This document shows positions 11,894 through 22,914 of a stretch of 64,000 nucleotides of DNA, piece after piece (position 1 is the first letter of the stretch; each line of letters begins with the position of its first letter). The DNA is from Leucaena leucocephala (lineage: Eukaryota > Streptophyta > Magnoliopsida > Fabales > Fabaceae): positions 2,485,001 through 2,549,000 of the forward strand of contig CM073549.1 of the NCBI GenBank assembly GCA_037074615.1, written 5' to 3'. The position numbers and the translations under genes are program-made. The notes under the pieces were generated by a model. The model saw only the letters and a program-made list of their open reading frames with translations, ran no database searches and was not told the DNA's origin.

Positions 11894-12493
11894 AGGGAAT
11901 AAGTTGTTAAGTAACCGAGTTATGCTTGTTTGGCAGTATAATAAAACATGTAACTCCGTGGGAATGTCCTACAATATTAGAATATGCCAGTAGCTGCGAG
12001 TAGGTAACATAGTGTGTAGGGAAGTGAAGAAGCAGGCGAAAAAGTTGGTTGTGTTCATATTTTTGCTTACTTGTTCAAAAGTTTGAAGTAAAAATGTTGT
12101 TTTTAAATCTCATAAGCCAAAAAGTGTCAGTTACAGAAGAAGCACTGATCTTTCCATTTGTATTCTCTTTATGTAGTTTGACAATTTTAATTCTTTGTCC
12201 TAACGATTATTGGCCATTTGATGATGGTTTAAACCGTAATTGATTGAAGAAAATTGGTAAATACTTGGATATAATATAAAAAAATATATAGGTCTATGCT
12301 TATACAAAATGCACAGCCAACTTAAAAAAATCTATATATAAATAATAACTAATTCCTACTTGCACAGAGCATTTTATATGTTTTTATACGGCAAGAGTAT
12401 AAATTTTAATTTTTTAAAATTACAAACTTGTAAAATATATGTGTAAAAGTAATACGTGCTTAAGTCTTATTATTATTTTTTTGGTTACAAAAA

Positions 12494-13210
12494 TTGTTTG
12501 AGCTCGGGTTCAAACCGGGAGATCTATAAGGGTCTGTTTGGGAAACTCTCAAATTAAGATTTTAAAAGAATTTTTAGCCCAAATTTTGATTTGGAGAAAT
12601 TTTAAAACAAATAGTCATATTTGTCCAAAAGTGCTTTTGGACCAAACTATGGTATAAAATCAAGATTTTGGATAAGTTACTGGGAGTAGTTTATGGAATA
12701 ATAAAAGAGCTTATGGATTACCTAATTATTATTTTACCCTTATTTTTCCCCTCTCTCTCCTCTTCTCTCTCATTCTCTTTGCTTCTCCTCCGCTCCGTGA
12801 AGGCCGTTGCTCGCCGCCAGAGTCGCCGCAAGGAGTTACTATCCACGAGTCGTCGCCTCCACAATCGTCATCCAGATCTGTCATCTTCCTCTCCAGGAGT
12901 CATTGCTCACCATCGGTGGGAGCTGCTCACCGTCGCTCAATAGGGGAAGAAGTGAACAGTAGACCTAAATAAATATAATTTATTTTTTATCTCATACCCT
13001 TTCTGATAATTTACCAATACAAAAAGTCATTCTGAAAATAACTATCCAAACTCTTATTTATTCAAAACCATTTTTTTTAAAATCTTTTCTAAAACCCCTT
13101 TCAAAAGTTATCAAAAAGCCCTTCTTTTTTTTATAAATCATTTTTTAAAAGTCTATCTAAATACACACTAAGTCTGAGACTAGCGTGATAACCAACTACA
13201 CCCCACCAGA
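12494..13210 (-). other. tRNA-Val-like sequence split by a MITE
   Basis: Read on the minus strand, 13210-13169 gives GGTGGGGTGTAGTTGGTTAT and CACGCTAGTCT, resembling the 5' half of plant tRNA-Val. 12529-12494 gives a T-loop-like GGTTTGAACC with an ACCGGG-type arm. The two halves become contiguous if the Tourist element 12530-13168 and one TAA are removed. It may be a tRNA pseudogene or the head of a SINE. Stem mismatches and the insertion mean that it is not functional. Confidence 0.55.
12530..13168 (+). mobile_element. Tourist-like (PIF/Harbinger) MITE, copy 1
   Basis: A 639-bp element flanked by TAA on both sides (12527-12529 and 13169-13171). Its ends are imperfect inverted repeats (GGGTCTGTTTGG ... 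CTAAATACACAC). The interior matches copies at 17233-17754 and 54963-55496, including the segment CTTATGGATTACCTAATTAT near 12710. It also holds a GC-rich block at about 12785-12945 absent from the other two copies. The small frame at 12668-12943 belongs to the element and is not a gene. Confidence 0.78.
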
Positions 13211-14219
13211 TGCTTGCTCAAGTCTTATAATGATTTACCTTATATATCACAATCCTTTTTTTTTTTTTTTGGTATAAAAAAATTTAAGTGGACTCTTTTT
13301 TTGTTGGTATAAAAATTTTTAAAAAGGGGTTACACTCACCTAAGATCTAAAGGTTAGATAGAATTTTTTTTTCTTAGGCAATATTAATGTCAAAAAATTT
13401 TTAATATAAAAAAATTTAAGTGAGTTCTTTTTTTTTTTTTGAAGTGAGTTCTATTTTGTGATGAAGACCAAAGAAGAAAAGCATGTCTTTATTTGGGCTT
13501 TTTCTGGGCCCAACTTTGCTTGAGCTTAAGTGGATGAATGATGCAGGGCTAAAATGTGAACCTGTACGAGCATTTGGGGTTGTTGCGGGATGCGGTGATA
13601 AAGGATATGTACGGTTCTGATATTTATATTTAGGATCTAATAAAATTTTAGAAGTGACTACTTTTTATAAGAAGATACGAATGCCTATAAAAAAAATAAT
13701 AAGTAGAATTTAATTCATAACTCATAAAGTTGTAAGTTCAAATCTTATTATCAATGTGATGACTTTATTAATGATTTATTAGCAAATACTTCTATATACA
13801 CTCTTTAATTTTGAAAGTATGTCATAACTCTAGTGAATTCTTAACACTAAGTTCACTTAAATTTTTTTATAATCTAGTGACGTGGGAGGTTGTAAGTTAG
13901 ATTCTGTTTATAATTTTAAGTTGTTAGTATTTCTCTCTCTAATTAAAACAAAAAAGCTTGAAGACCAGAGAAGATAGAATTAAGTCAATGGCCCCTACAA
14001 AATTAATATAGTTGGCAATATGTTGGGTACATCCCACCAAAACTACATTTAGCAAGCTAATACATTTCCTTGTATTGATTGACAAAAAAATCCCTTTATA
14101 AAATAAACAATAAAAATTAATACACACACACACACATACACACACACACATACACACACATGTATATATATCCCGTATGGTCATCAAGTGACAAGACATA
14201 TACTAATGAAAGAACGATT
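13211..14219. other. Intergenic with simple repeats and SINE-like 3' end
   Basis: About 13255-13385 resembles, on the minus strand, the 3' part of the SINE-like element at 2352-2541 (both have CTTTAGATCnTnGGTGAGT). A (CA)n run lies at about 14121-14160 and causes a spurious frame. No gene was found. Confidence 0.45.
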
Positions 14220-17075
14220 CCTTATCTGATGAATATTATCGATAAATTAATGAAGCCAAGTCGTAACCAAAGTCTAAAGTAATTAAATGGATGGGATCAG
14301 TCAATCGTTGAAGTCCAATGAAACCAGAAAACCGTTACAAAGCCATCGTCCGTTATGTTTCAAAAGCCTTTTATATTATTATATTCTTAATATTTAGAGT
14401 TTTCTGGGTATAAAAACAAATTAAAAAGTACAGAAGATGCTAAACAAAATTAAAACAAATTCTCTTTCTATATGTTTTCAAACTGCGAAGAGTTCAATCA
14501 TTAGGCACTAACCCACTATACGTAGAACAAAATGTTGAGCATAAATACCTTTGTGGTTGAAGTCGTAATTTTTGACTCCAAATCAAGTTAACATTGATTT
14601 TAACAAAATAAATGCGTTGGCAAACTTACTCGCTACGTAATTAATGACTTACAACTCTTGAGACCAACCGCAACTTACATTAGTTCCTTGGGAGTTGATG
14701 TTGCGGTTCTTCTATTTTGCCTAGCAATGCCAACATTTCTCCTCCTACTTGCTTTTTCAGTTCTTTTCTTTTTCTTTCTAGGTCTTCCAGGCAACTTGTA
14801 CACTGGTGGAGGGTGCATATATTAGAATTTCTCTACATTCCAAAACTTCTTACCTCTGACCGTTTGAAATTTTATGGCATAACTATCTAGATAGATGTTC
14901 TTATGATAGTATTATGATATGTGATTAGTTGGTTCAATTTTGGCATGATACATAGCACAAATGGCATGTGGACAAGGAATCCCAGTCAATTCCTATGCCC
15001 TACAAGTATATAATCTCCTCCCAAGGAACACAGTATGTTTGTCCATCCCCTCAACAACTTTATACCCTTCATCCCCATTGAACACAACTTCACAACCCAT
15101 TGCAAGGTGCATGTTAAACTCAAATAGTTCAACACACTTTGGGCTAAAATCACATTTTATGTACTTGTAGGGCATAGGAATTGACTGATAGGTCAACCTA
15201 TCACATTTTATGTTTGAAGGTATATGAGTTAAAATCACATTTTACTTGTAGACCACACTATCAGCCCATTTAGACATCATTTTAACTCTTATACATTCAA
15301 ACATATGAATGTGGTCTCTCTTGAATCTTGTTTTTGAAGTACTCAATTAACCACTTTGCACTAACTCTTGGATTCTTATAAATCCTAAAACATCTATGCT
15401 CACAACACAAAGTTTCCACTACTAATCCAGGTTTAGCCCCTTCTCTTGAAGCATACAAAACAAAAGGACAACCTTTTTGACATATAGCCCTAATCCTATG
15501 CTTCTCACTCTTGGCTATTTTTACCTTAACCCCATTCATTATTGCATATTTGTTGATGGCCCTCTTCATTTCTTCATGGTTGGCAAATATCATACCCAAT
15601 GTAAAGAAGGTCTCTTCTCTAATCCATCATGGTCAATTTGCATTTCCTCATCCTCATATTATTCATTTGCTGAATCTTCCTCATCATATTCACTTTGTTA
15701 TTCAATTACATACTCATCTTCCTCAAATTCATATTCATCAATTACTGACTCATCTTTATCACTTCCATTTTCAGAATATGTATTTTCCAAAAAAAAAATT
15801 CAAAACCACATGAATTTAAAGGTACGCCCATATATATATAAGAAAGTGATTTCAAATATGAAAGGTACGCCCATGTGAATAAAATCTAAAATAGAATTTC
15901 TACTTGGTTTCAAAGGGAAAATGAGCAGAATGACAAAAATTAACTATAACCAAGGAAAAATTAATGATATATATAGATATATATATCTAAAACCATATAT
16001 ATATATCAACATCCTAAAAAAAATTAACGATAACCAAGGGAAAATCACCAGACACGCCATTTTCCTTCATCCCTGCCTCCACGTTGTCAAAATCAGCAAG
16101 CTCCATGTCATGTTCGAGCACCACCACATTATTGCCAGGTAGATCCACATCATCTTCATCCCAATCCACGTCGACTCCTAGATTCCTGTCAAATGCCATT
16201 TTCCTCGAACACCTCTGTCTTCTTCGATGGAGCAATCACGTTCCCTCTTATTATATTGTACGCTCTATTTCTCAAATTTAACCCTAAAAAAAATAGAAAC
16301 TGAATGTGTGGATTTGCTAAATTTTTTTAAAAAAAAATTAATTACAAATTTGGAAATTAAATAATGAGGTGGAAAACAAAAAAATCTATGTGGACAATTT
16401 TTAACAAGAGAAATTAACAAAAGTTAGTGGAGGGTGTTGATTACACTAAAAAAATTACTTTAGGGTGCAAATTGCACATTTAAATAGTTTAGGGTGCTAA
16501 TTGTACTACTATAATTAGTTTGGAGTGCTGCCTGAACCCAAAATTAAATTCATGATAGAAATTGAAGCAATTGGAGAAAAGATCAATAGGCTACAATCAA
16601 AAACTAAAAACAAACAATACTGATTTTTTTATTCATATTCATGCTTACATATGCATGCCTATATGGCATATATCTCCATTATAACAAATAAAAATTAAAG
16701 TAGCAGCACTCATAAACCAAGCTAATTAACAGCTGGTTGATGGCTGCACCTTATGAATCATCATCATCATAATCAGCTTCTTTATTCTTAATAACATTAA
16801 TATAAATGAATCTGTTTTCAAGCATAGCTGCAACAAGTGATGAAGGGAATCAGGGAACATTTCAGATTAATTTGGTTATTCTATAGTTCATTTTATTTTA
16901 TTCATTTTAAGATATCGTGGTCCAATCTATGGTTCAAGTTCAAATCAAGTTAGGCTTACTGCAACAAAATTGAAAGAGTGGGAAAAAACTGAAGAATGCG
17001 TGATGATTACGAAAACTATTGCCCAAGCCAACGACTTCGTACGTTGAAGATCTCACACTTGCACGTATAGTTACG
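14220..17075 (-). pseudogene. Ghost STIG1 copy: flanks kept, coding region deleted
   Basis: 14220-14647 matches 3'-distal flank of STIG1 copy C (about 18095-18890). 16556-16830 matches its 3' UTR down to the final codons (AGCATAGCTG at 16821-16830). From about 16831 the match jumps to sequence equivalent to 19700-19900, the upstream flank, including GGTCCAATCTATGG near 16918. The coding region, leader and core promoter (about 500 bp in copy C) are therefore absent at a single junction near 16830. A Mutator-like element (14648-16546) also interrupts the 3' flank. This is a dead tandem duplicate recognisable only by its flanks. Confidence 0.75.
14648..16546 (-). mobile_element. Non-TIR Mutator-like element (MULE), internally deleted
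   Basis: Transposase pieces are read on the minus strand. An acidic N-terminal region lies at about 15600-15800. The plant MuDR DNA-binding domain is at 15297-15599 (FANHEEMKRAINKYAIMNGV ... CPFVLYASREG). A SWIM zinc-finger region is at about 14940-15238, where CRA-x-ELTGIPCPHAICAMYH has TAG in place of the usual Trp. A basic tail PPPVYKLPGRPRKKKKR lies at about 14760-14815. The central DDE domain is missing. Likely 9-bp target duplication: AATTAATGA (14639-14647) and AATTCATGA (16547-16555), one mismatch. No terminal inverted repeats were seen. It is dead and inserted in the ghost STIG1 copy. Confidence 0.72.
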
Positions 17076-17232
17076 TTGCTTACATGAAAAAAAAAACGAT
17101 GGAAGAAAGATATGCTATTCACAAGTGATAATGATTTAAGATTTTATCCAATTAAGGAAAGATGTGTCTAGTAAAAAAAAGCAAAATGAGTAGAGTTAGA
17201 ACCAGCAAACGTAAGCTTCAATCTTTTATTTA

Positions 17233-17754
17233 GTGTGTGTTTGGATAAGATTTTAAAAACGGACTTATGAACAGCTTATGGAAAAGGGTTTTTAGAGAAG
17301 AGATTATGGAAAAAAGTGATTTTGGATAAATGAGTGTTTGGATAGTTGTTACGAAAAGAAATTTTGTAATTGAAAAATTACTAAAAAGGTATGTATGAGA
17401 GATGAGAGAGGAGAGAGGGTAAAAAGATAGAGGAGAGAGGGTAAAAAAAAGAGAGGAGAGATAAGAGATAATGGAAAAGATAGAGGAGAGAGGAAAAATG
17501 GTTGAAAAGATGGAAGAGAGAGGAGAGAGGGTGCAAAAAAAGTAGGGGTAAAATAGTAATTGAGTAGTTAAAAAGTGTTTTACTGTTTCAAAAGCTACTC
17601 TGACCAGCTTATCTGAAACTATGATTTTAAACTATGGTTTAGTCCAGAAGTCCGTTTGAATAAATATGGCTGTTTGTTTTAAAATTTCTCTAAACCGAAG
17701 TTTGAGCCAGAAGCTCTTTTAAAACCGCGATTTTCGTGGTTTCCAAACAGGCCC
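17233..17754 (-). mobile_element. Tourist-like MITE, copy 2
   Basis: A 522-bp element flanked by TTA (17230-17232 and 17755-17757). The ends are GTGTGTGTTTGGA and TCCAAACAGGCCC. Its interior is purine-rich (GAGAGAGG repeats) and is the reverse complement of the other two copies. It separates the ghost STIG1 unit from the next unit. Confidence 0.8.
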
Positions 17755-18064
17755 TTATGTGCGGATTTTATTTTCACGTTTTCTTTAAAAAAATCTAAAA
17801 AGCTCTATGCAATGTAGTGGACAAGTTTGTAGTTTTATTTAATTGGACAATTGAACTGTTTTTTTCATCAATATAATTAATATATGTAGCTAGTAAAATC
17901 CATTACAAGTTAAATAAAACTAATCCAATTGAATAAGTCAATTTTTATAATTCAAAAATTACCTTGGAGTCCATTCTTAATCAGTTTTTTATCAACCTAG
18001 AAGGTCAGTTTAATCTATATCACAACGATTCTGATCAGATGAACATAAGCCATATAGATGTAAG

Positions 18065-18106
<42 letters not shown>

Positions 18107-19194
18107 GAAGCCAAGTCGTATGCATTGTCTCAAGTAATGGAGCAGTCTTTGTTGAAGTCTTATGAAACCAGAAAAACCGTTACAAAGCCATGGTTAAGTT
18201 TCAAAAAACCTTTTATTTTGACATTTTTGAAATAGAAGGACGAGACTTCACTATTTGATTCCATATTAAACACAAGTTAAAATTCAATTTTACTCCTAAA
18301 CTTTGTTTCAAAGCCTGCTAGACATTTTAAAGTTAAAGGTTTCAATTAAAGTTTCTTCCATTAAGTGTACGTTAATTTGGCCATTAATTGACTGATAAAA
18401 TTACAAAAAATCCCCAAAAATTACAAATAAGCAACCTATAAGAAATTAATAATTACGAATAATTTAAAAAAACTTGTGTTATTTATTTACTCATATAAAA
18501 AACTAAAATACCTGTTTTCGAAACTACTTTGGCTATCAAGGGATTATCATAAAAGTATTTCATGAAGCCTATTTCTAATTCAAATAAACTTAAAATATTG
18601 TCTCAAACTCAAACATAAACTAAATAACAAGGTTACGCCTGAGGCTCGCTTAGGTGGTAAAGGTGGGGCGGGGTATGAGTAGAGGAAGTTTCAAACATTT
18701 TTGATGTATTTAAAAAATAAATCTATATGCCACTAAAGTGTTACAAACAAAATTTATAACAAATTTTATTATTTACCAATCGTAAATTAAATAACTCCTT
18801 TTTTTAATTTCATTACACGAGAGCCCCACCTAATTAACATTAATTTTAACCAAAAAATGTGTTAGAAAAATTACTTCTCACTCGGTACGTAATTAATGAG
18901 TGAGTTAGAGAAAAAAAACTTCAATAGAAAGTGAAGTAGTTAGAGAAAGAACAAGACAACCACAAACATAAATAAATATCGCTTATATTTTATTCATATA
19001 TATATTTAATCATGCATACATTTGCAAATGCCCATATATCTCGGATACAACAAATGAAATAACAAGAACAAATAACAATTAATTGTATTGGCAGCACTCA
19101 TCAAGCTAACAGGCTGATGATGTGCACTTTATTAGTAATCGTAATCATCATCATTATTCTTAATTAATGAAATTAATATAAACGAATATGTGTA
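17755..19194. other. 3' flank of STIG1-like C
   Basis: Holds a (TA)n run at about 18067-18101 and sequence shared with 14230-14647 (starting TTAATGAAGCCAAGTCGTA). It therefore belongs to the duplicated STIG1 unit. No gene was found. Confidence 0.55.
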
Positions 19195-19569
19195 TCAAGC
19201 ATAGCTACACATCCCATACAAGCAGGAGCTGGATTCATCACACTTGTTACCACATTTGCCACAGTGCTTCTCGTTACTCATGGGATTCACACACTTTCCC
19301 TCACAGCATATCTTCTGGTGTCCACATTTCTTCCCACATCTTCCACAGTTAGAGGAATCTGTCTCCAGATTCACACACTTGTTGTTGCAGCATTCTGGGC
19401 CTGCACTTCCTTCCACGAGACAAACCTTAGGGTTTATCTTGCAGTAGGTTATACCAGCGAGGAACCGACTTGTGAACCCACCACGTTCAGAGTTGGGTTC
19501 TTCTTGCGCTTTGGAAAGAACAGTGGCGGAAACTGCAAGTATCGCAATGAGAAGGAACAGAATCCTCAT
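19195..19569 (-). CDS. STIG1-like secreted cysteine-rich protein C
   Basis: A single exon of 124 residues: a signal peptide (about 1-19), a short variable linker, then 16 cysteines in the Stig1 pattern ending CLYGMCSYA. It is nearly identical to the copy at 21379-21783 over the Cys-rich domain, so the pair is a recent tandem duplication. The ATG used by that copy five residues further upstream is ATA here, so translation must begin at MRILFLL. It should be a small apoplastic peptide; its expression site is not known from the sequence. Confidence 0.88.
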   Translation of the reverse strand: MRILFLLIAILAVSATVLSKAQEEPNSERGGFTSRFLAGITYCKINPKVCLVEGSAGPECCNNKCVNLETDSSNCGRCGKKCGHQKICCEGKCVNPMSNEKHCGKCGNKCDESSSCLYGMCSYA

Positions 19570-19683
19570 GGACTTGTTTATGTTTGGAAGCGAATTAGGG
19601 TTCTGAGAGAAGAATTTGGGGAAGGCTTGAATAGAGAAGAAGGTGATATATAGGAATGATATGAAACATGGGACGTAGAGGGA

Positions 19684-19692
19684 TTTATATAG
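19684..19692 (-). promoter_or_regulatory. TATA box of STIG1-like C
   Basis: CTATATAAA on the minus strand, about 115 bp upstream of the start at 19569. It is conserved in position with copy D. Confidence 0.6.
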
Positions 19693-19699
19693 AGGAGGA

Positions 19700-21378
19700 A
19701 CAAGTGAAGGAATAGTGGAGAGTTCAGATTTGGTTATTATAGGGGTTTCATTATATTTTATTCATTTCCACATTTCATGGTCCAATCTATGGATTCAAGT
19801 TTAAATCAAAGTTAGGCTTACCAGAATAAAACTGAGGAGTGGAAATAAACCTAAAGTCTGCGTCTGATAATAACTAAAACTACTGCCCCGAAACTTCATA
19901 CATAGTTTGAAAATTCCACTTGCGTTGTTACGGCGTTCACTTGCTCTCTCTAGTTATAAACAAAACAAAAAGAGATGGGAAACTGCAAAAGTTAGCTACA
20001 ATTTTCAAATGCCTATATCACTAACGTTCCTATATAAAATTTAATTATAATATGTTTTTTTTTTTAGAAAAAATTGGTGAAAAGTTTATGTTTGAAAATT
20101 TGATTGATGAGAAATTTTTTTACATAAAAATCTTTAAAATATTGGTACTTTCTATATAAAAAATATGTCTTTCTATTCAATAATTTTTTTAAACAAGACT
20201 TTTTATCGACTTTCTCATCCCACCTCTCGAAAGCTTACAAGTCGCTACTAGAACAACTTTTTTTTTATATGTAATTGTAAACTTAGTCCTATCAAGTCTA
20301 ATTACTTCCTCCAGTACTAATTATAAGAGTTAATTAATTTTTTTAGATAAAATTAAAAAGTTAAATAAATTAGTTAATTATAATCAAATCTTTTAAAATA
20401 AATTCATATTATATATTATTCAATCTACTTAAATTAGTTAATTAATTTTTATATTAATTATAATTAACTGATTTATTTAACTTTCTATATCTATCTAAGA
20501 AAGTCAACTAGCTCTTATAATTAGGACAGGAGATAATACCATTTATAATTTCATCCTATTTGATCATCATCTCAAATTTAATCTCTAGGTAAATGCTTGC
20601 TGACATTTTATGTCGTTAAATAAACCATTTCATAAATTCATTGAATTTGAGCATTTCCCCCCATTATTAAACACATTTTTGTTGAATAATAATTAGTTTA
20701 TTATAAATAAAATTATCGTTTTCGATTATATATCAGGGATTAGGTGGAGGGTTCGGTCCAGAACTAGAGTTCATGTCAATAGATGATGGTCCATCTAATT
20801 GCGAAGAGAGTTTGATGATCAAACAATTCAAAGTTCAACTAAAAAGTATAGTTTATGTCCCAAAAAATAAAAATGTTAATCGGAATTTTTGTTAACAAGA
20901 TCTGATTTCATGATTCATTTACTTGAAATTTGAAAATATATAGATCTCATTATCCAAACAATATATATTATGTTACTAGAGTCTCTGAGACTCTCTTCTC
21001 TCTGTTTATCCCAGCAAAATTATCACACCATATTGAAGCTTGTTACTATATATTAGGGTCTCAAGTAATTAAAGAGTTGCCCCACAGGGGAAAAAACTTC
21101 AATCGAAAGTGAAGTAATTGAAGAACGAAATTAATAAACAGCCACAAAAGTAAATAAACAACACTGATTTATTCATTAATTTATTCTTGCGTACATATGC
21201 ATATGCTCTTTAATCTTCAATACAACAAATGAAAAATAGAACAAAACAATCAATGCATTAAGTGGCAGGACTCATCAAGCTAACTGCTTGAGGGCTGCAC
21301 TTTATTATTACTTATTATTTTCATTCAACATGATTATTATTAATTAATGAAGAAATTGATTGGTATAAAGAAAAGTGT
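19700..21378. other. Between STIG1-like C and D
   Basis: The upstream region of copy C (to about 19960) includes the duplicated GGTCCAATCTATGG block. AT-rich sequence with a Stowaway MITE (20305-20533) follows, then the 3' flank and UTR of copy D from about 21080. No other gene was seen. Confidence 0.5.
20305..20533. mobile_element. Stowaway-like (Tc1/mariner) MITE
   Basis: A 229-bp element with long imperfect terminal inverted repeats. The left end reads CTTCCTCCAGTACTAATTAT and the right end, complemented, reads TCTCCTGTCCTAATTATAAG. The shared TAATTATAAGAG block is typical of Stowaway ends. It is flanked by TA dinucleotides (20303-20304 and 20534-20535). The arms could pair for nearly the whole length. 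Confidence 0.75.
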
Positions 21379-21783
21379 TTAAGCATAGCTGCACATCCCA
21401 TACACACAGGAGCTGGATTCATCACACTTGTTACCACATTTTCCACAGTGCTTCTCGTTCCTCATGGGATTCACACACTTTCCCTCGCAACATATCTTCT
21501 GGTGTCCACATTTCTTCCCACATCTTCCACAGTTTGATGAATCTATCTCCAGATTCACACACTTGTTACTGCAGCAATCTGGGCCTGCACTTCCTTCTGC
21601 AAGACAAACCCTAGGGTTTATCTTGCAGTTCATTATGCTCCCATAGGGTATACCAGCGAGAAAGCGACTTGAGAGCCGACGTCCAGAGATGAATTGTTCT
21701 TCTTCTGCTTTGGAAAGAGTAATGGCGGAAGCTGCAAGTATGGTGATGAGAAGCAGGAAGAGAATCTTCATTGACTTGTTCAT
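21379..21783 (-). CDS. STIG1-like secreted cysteine-rich protein D
   Basis: A single exon of 134 residues, MNKSMKILFLLLITILAASA signal peptide, then 16 cysteines with the Stig1 spacing (DCCSNKCV, NCGRCGKKC, ICCEGKCVNPM, HCGKCGNKC, CVYGMCSYA). Compared with copy C it has an extra 10 residues, partly at the N-terminus and partly before the first Cys (PYGSIMNC versus TYC). It has its own TATA box, so both recent copies look expressible. Confidence 0.88.
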   Translation of the reverse strand: MNKSMKILFLLLITILAASAITLSKAEEEQFISGRRLSSRFLAGIPYGSIMNCKINPRVCLAEGSAGPDCCSNKCVNLEIDSSNCGRCGKKCGHQKICCEGKCVNPMRNEKHCGKCGNKCDESSSCVYGMCSYA

Positions 21784-21869
21784 GTCTGGAAGTGTGTTAG
21801 GGTTCTCAGAGAAGAATTTGGGAAGAAGTTGATCTATTTGGATGAGACGAAAGAAGGGACGTAGAGGGG

Positions 21870-21882
21870 TTTATATATATAG
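21870..21882 (-). promoter_or_regulatory. TATA box of STIG1-like D
   Basis: CTATATATATAAA on the minus strand, about 90 bp upstream of the start at 21783. It is equivalent to the box of copy C. Confidence 0.6.
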
Positions 21883-21999
21883 GAGGAAACAAGTACCTGT
21901 TCATTTCCAGATTTCATGGTCCAATCTATGGGTTCAAGTTTAGTTCGAGTTAGGCTTACCAGAATTAATTGAAAGTCGGCAGATTTTGAACGGGATCGA

Positions 22000-22914
22000 G
22001 ATCAAAGCAAAGAGGCAAGTCAAAGACGCAAATCGGATTATGAAGCATTAGGGTCGTCTTAAAATTCTTTAGATGAAGTTGCATTATTAATCCTTATTCT
22101 ATACACATACACAAGAGTAATCTTGGGATATAACAAGTACGTCACTGTTTAATATATCATTCTAGATTAGCCTACTCGTCTAATTATTTCTTAACATAGG
22201 TTTATAACATTTGTGTGACTTAATGAGAATGCGATTTTATTCTCAACATGCTTTGTAACGACAACTAAATTAATGTTAAACTATATAACTTATGAGATTG
22301 TACTTTCATTCTTAAATATTCTTATAATAGCTAATACAACTGTAAACACAAGTATAAATAATTAACTTTAAATCTGACATAGTATATATCTATTGATTTG
22401 TCAAGTTATTGGAATAATTTTTCTTTTGCTAATGACAAAAAAGAGAAAAGAAACTTTGCAATGGCTGATAACGCATTATTATATGCGTGGATTGCAAGCC
22501 GAAGAGAAAAAAAGGAATTAAGGAAGTGATGATTCAATTAAAATTCTCGGAAAAAATCCTTTTAATTGAAGTTCCATTAATATATATTAGCGAATACCTC
22601 AAGTTTTTGTTGAAACTGTACGGAACTAGACGAAAAAGGGGAAAGATATTAAGCAGGAAAAGATGTCTAGAGGAATAATATCTGATTGTGTTTTGCTACT
22701 AAATCAAGCCAGGCATAATTCCTTAGTCTGCTAAGAAAATCACATATTCCCTATAGCTACCTAATTTCCACACTGTAGCATCTTCAAAATCATATCTCTT
22801 TTACCATTAAACATGAAAAGTTATAAGTACTGTTTGAATTAAGTTTGAGGATGAACCCATATATTAGAATAATAACAATTTTCTGGGATTTTGACCTCAA
22901 AATGAAAGGCATAT
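22000..22914. other. Intergenic, nothing recognised
   Basis: AT-rich sequence between the STIG1 cluster and the unrecognised candidate that follows. The 63-codon frame at 22487-22678 has no family features. Confidence 0.45.

Noticed and set aside
13939..14199. 86-codon frame with a Cys-Val repeat
   Set aside because: Translation of a (CA)n microsatellite.
15477..15878. Ser/His-rich plus-strand frames of 100-133 codons
   Set aside because: They are antisense to the acidic N-terminal region of the MULE transposase.
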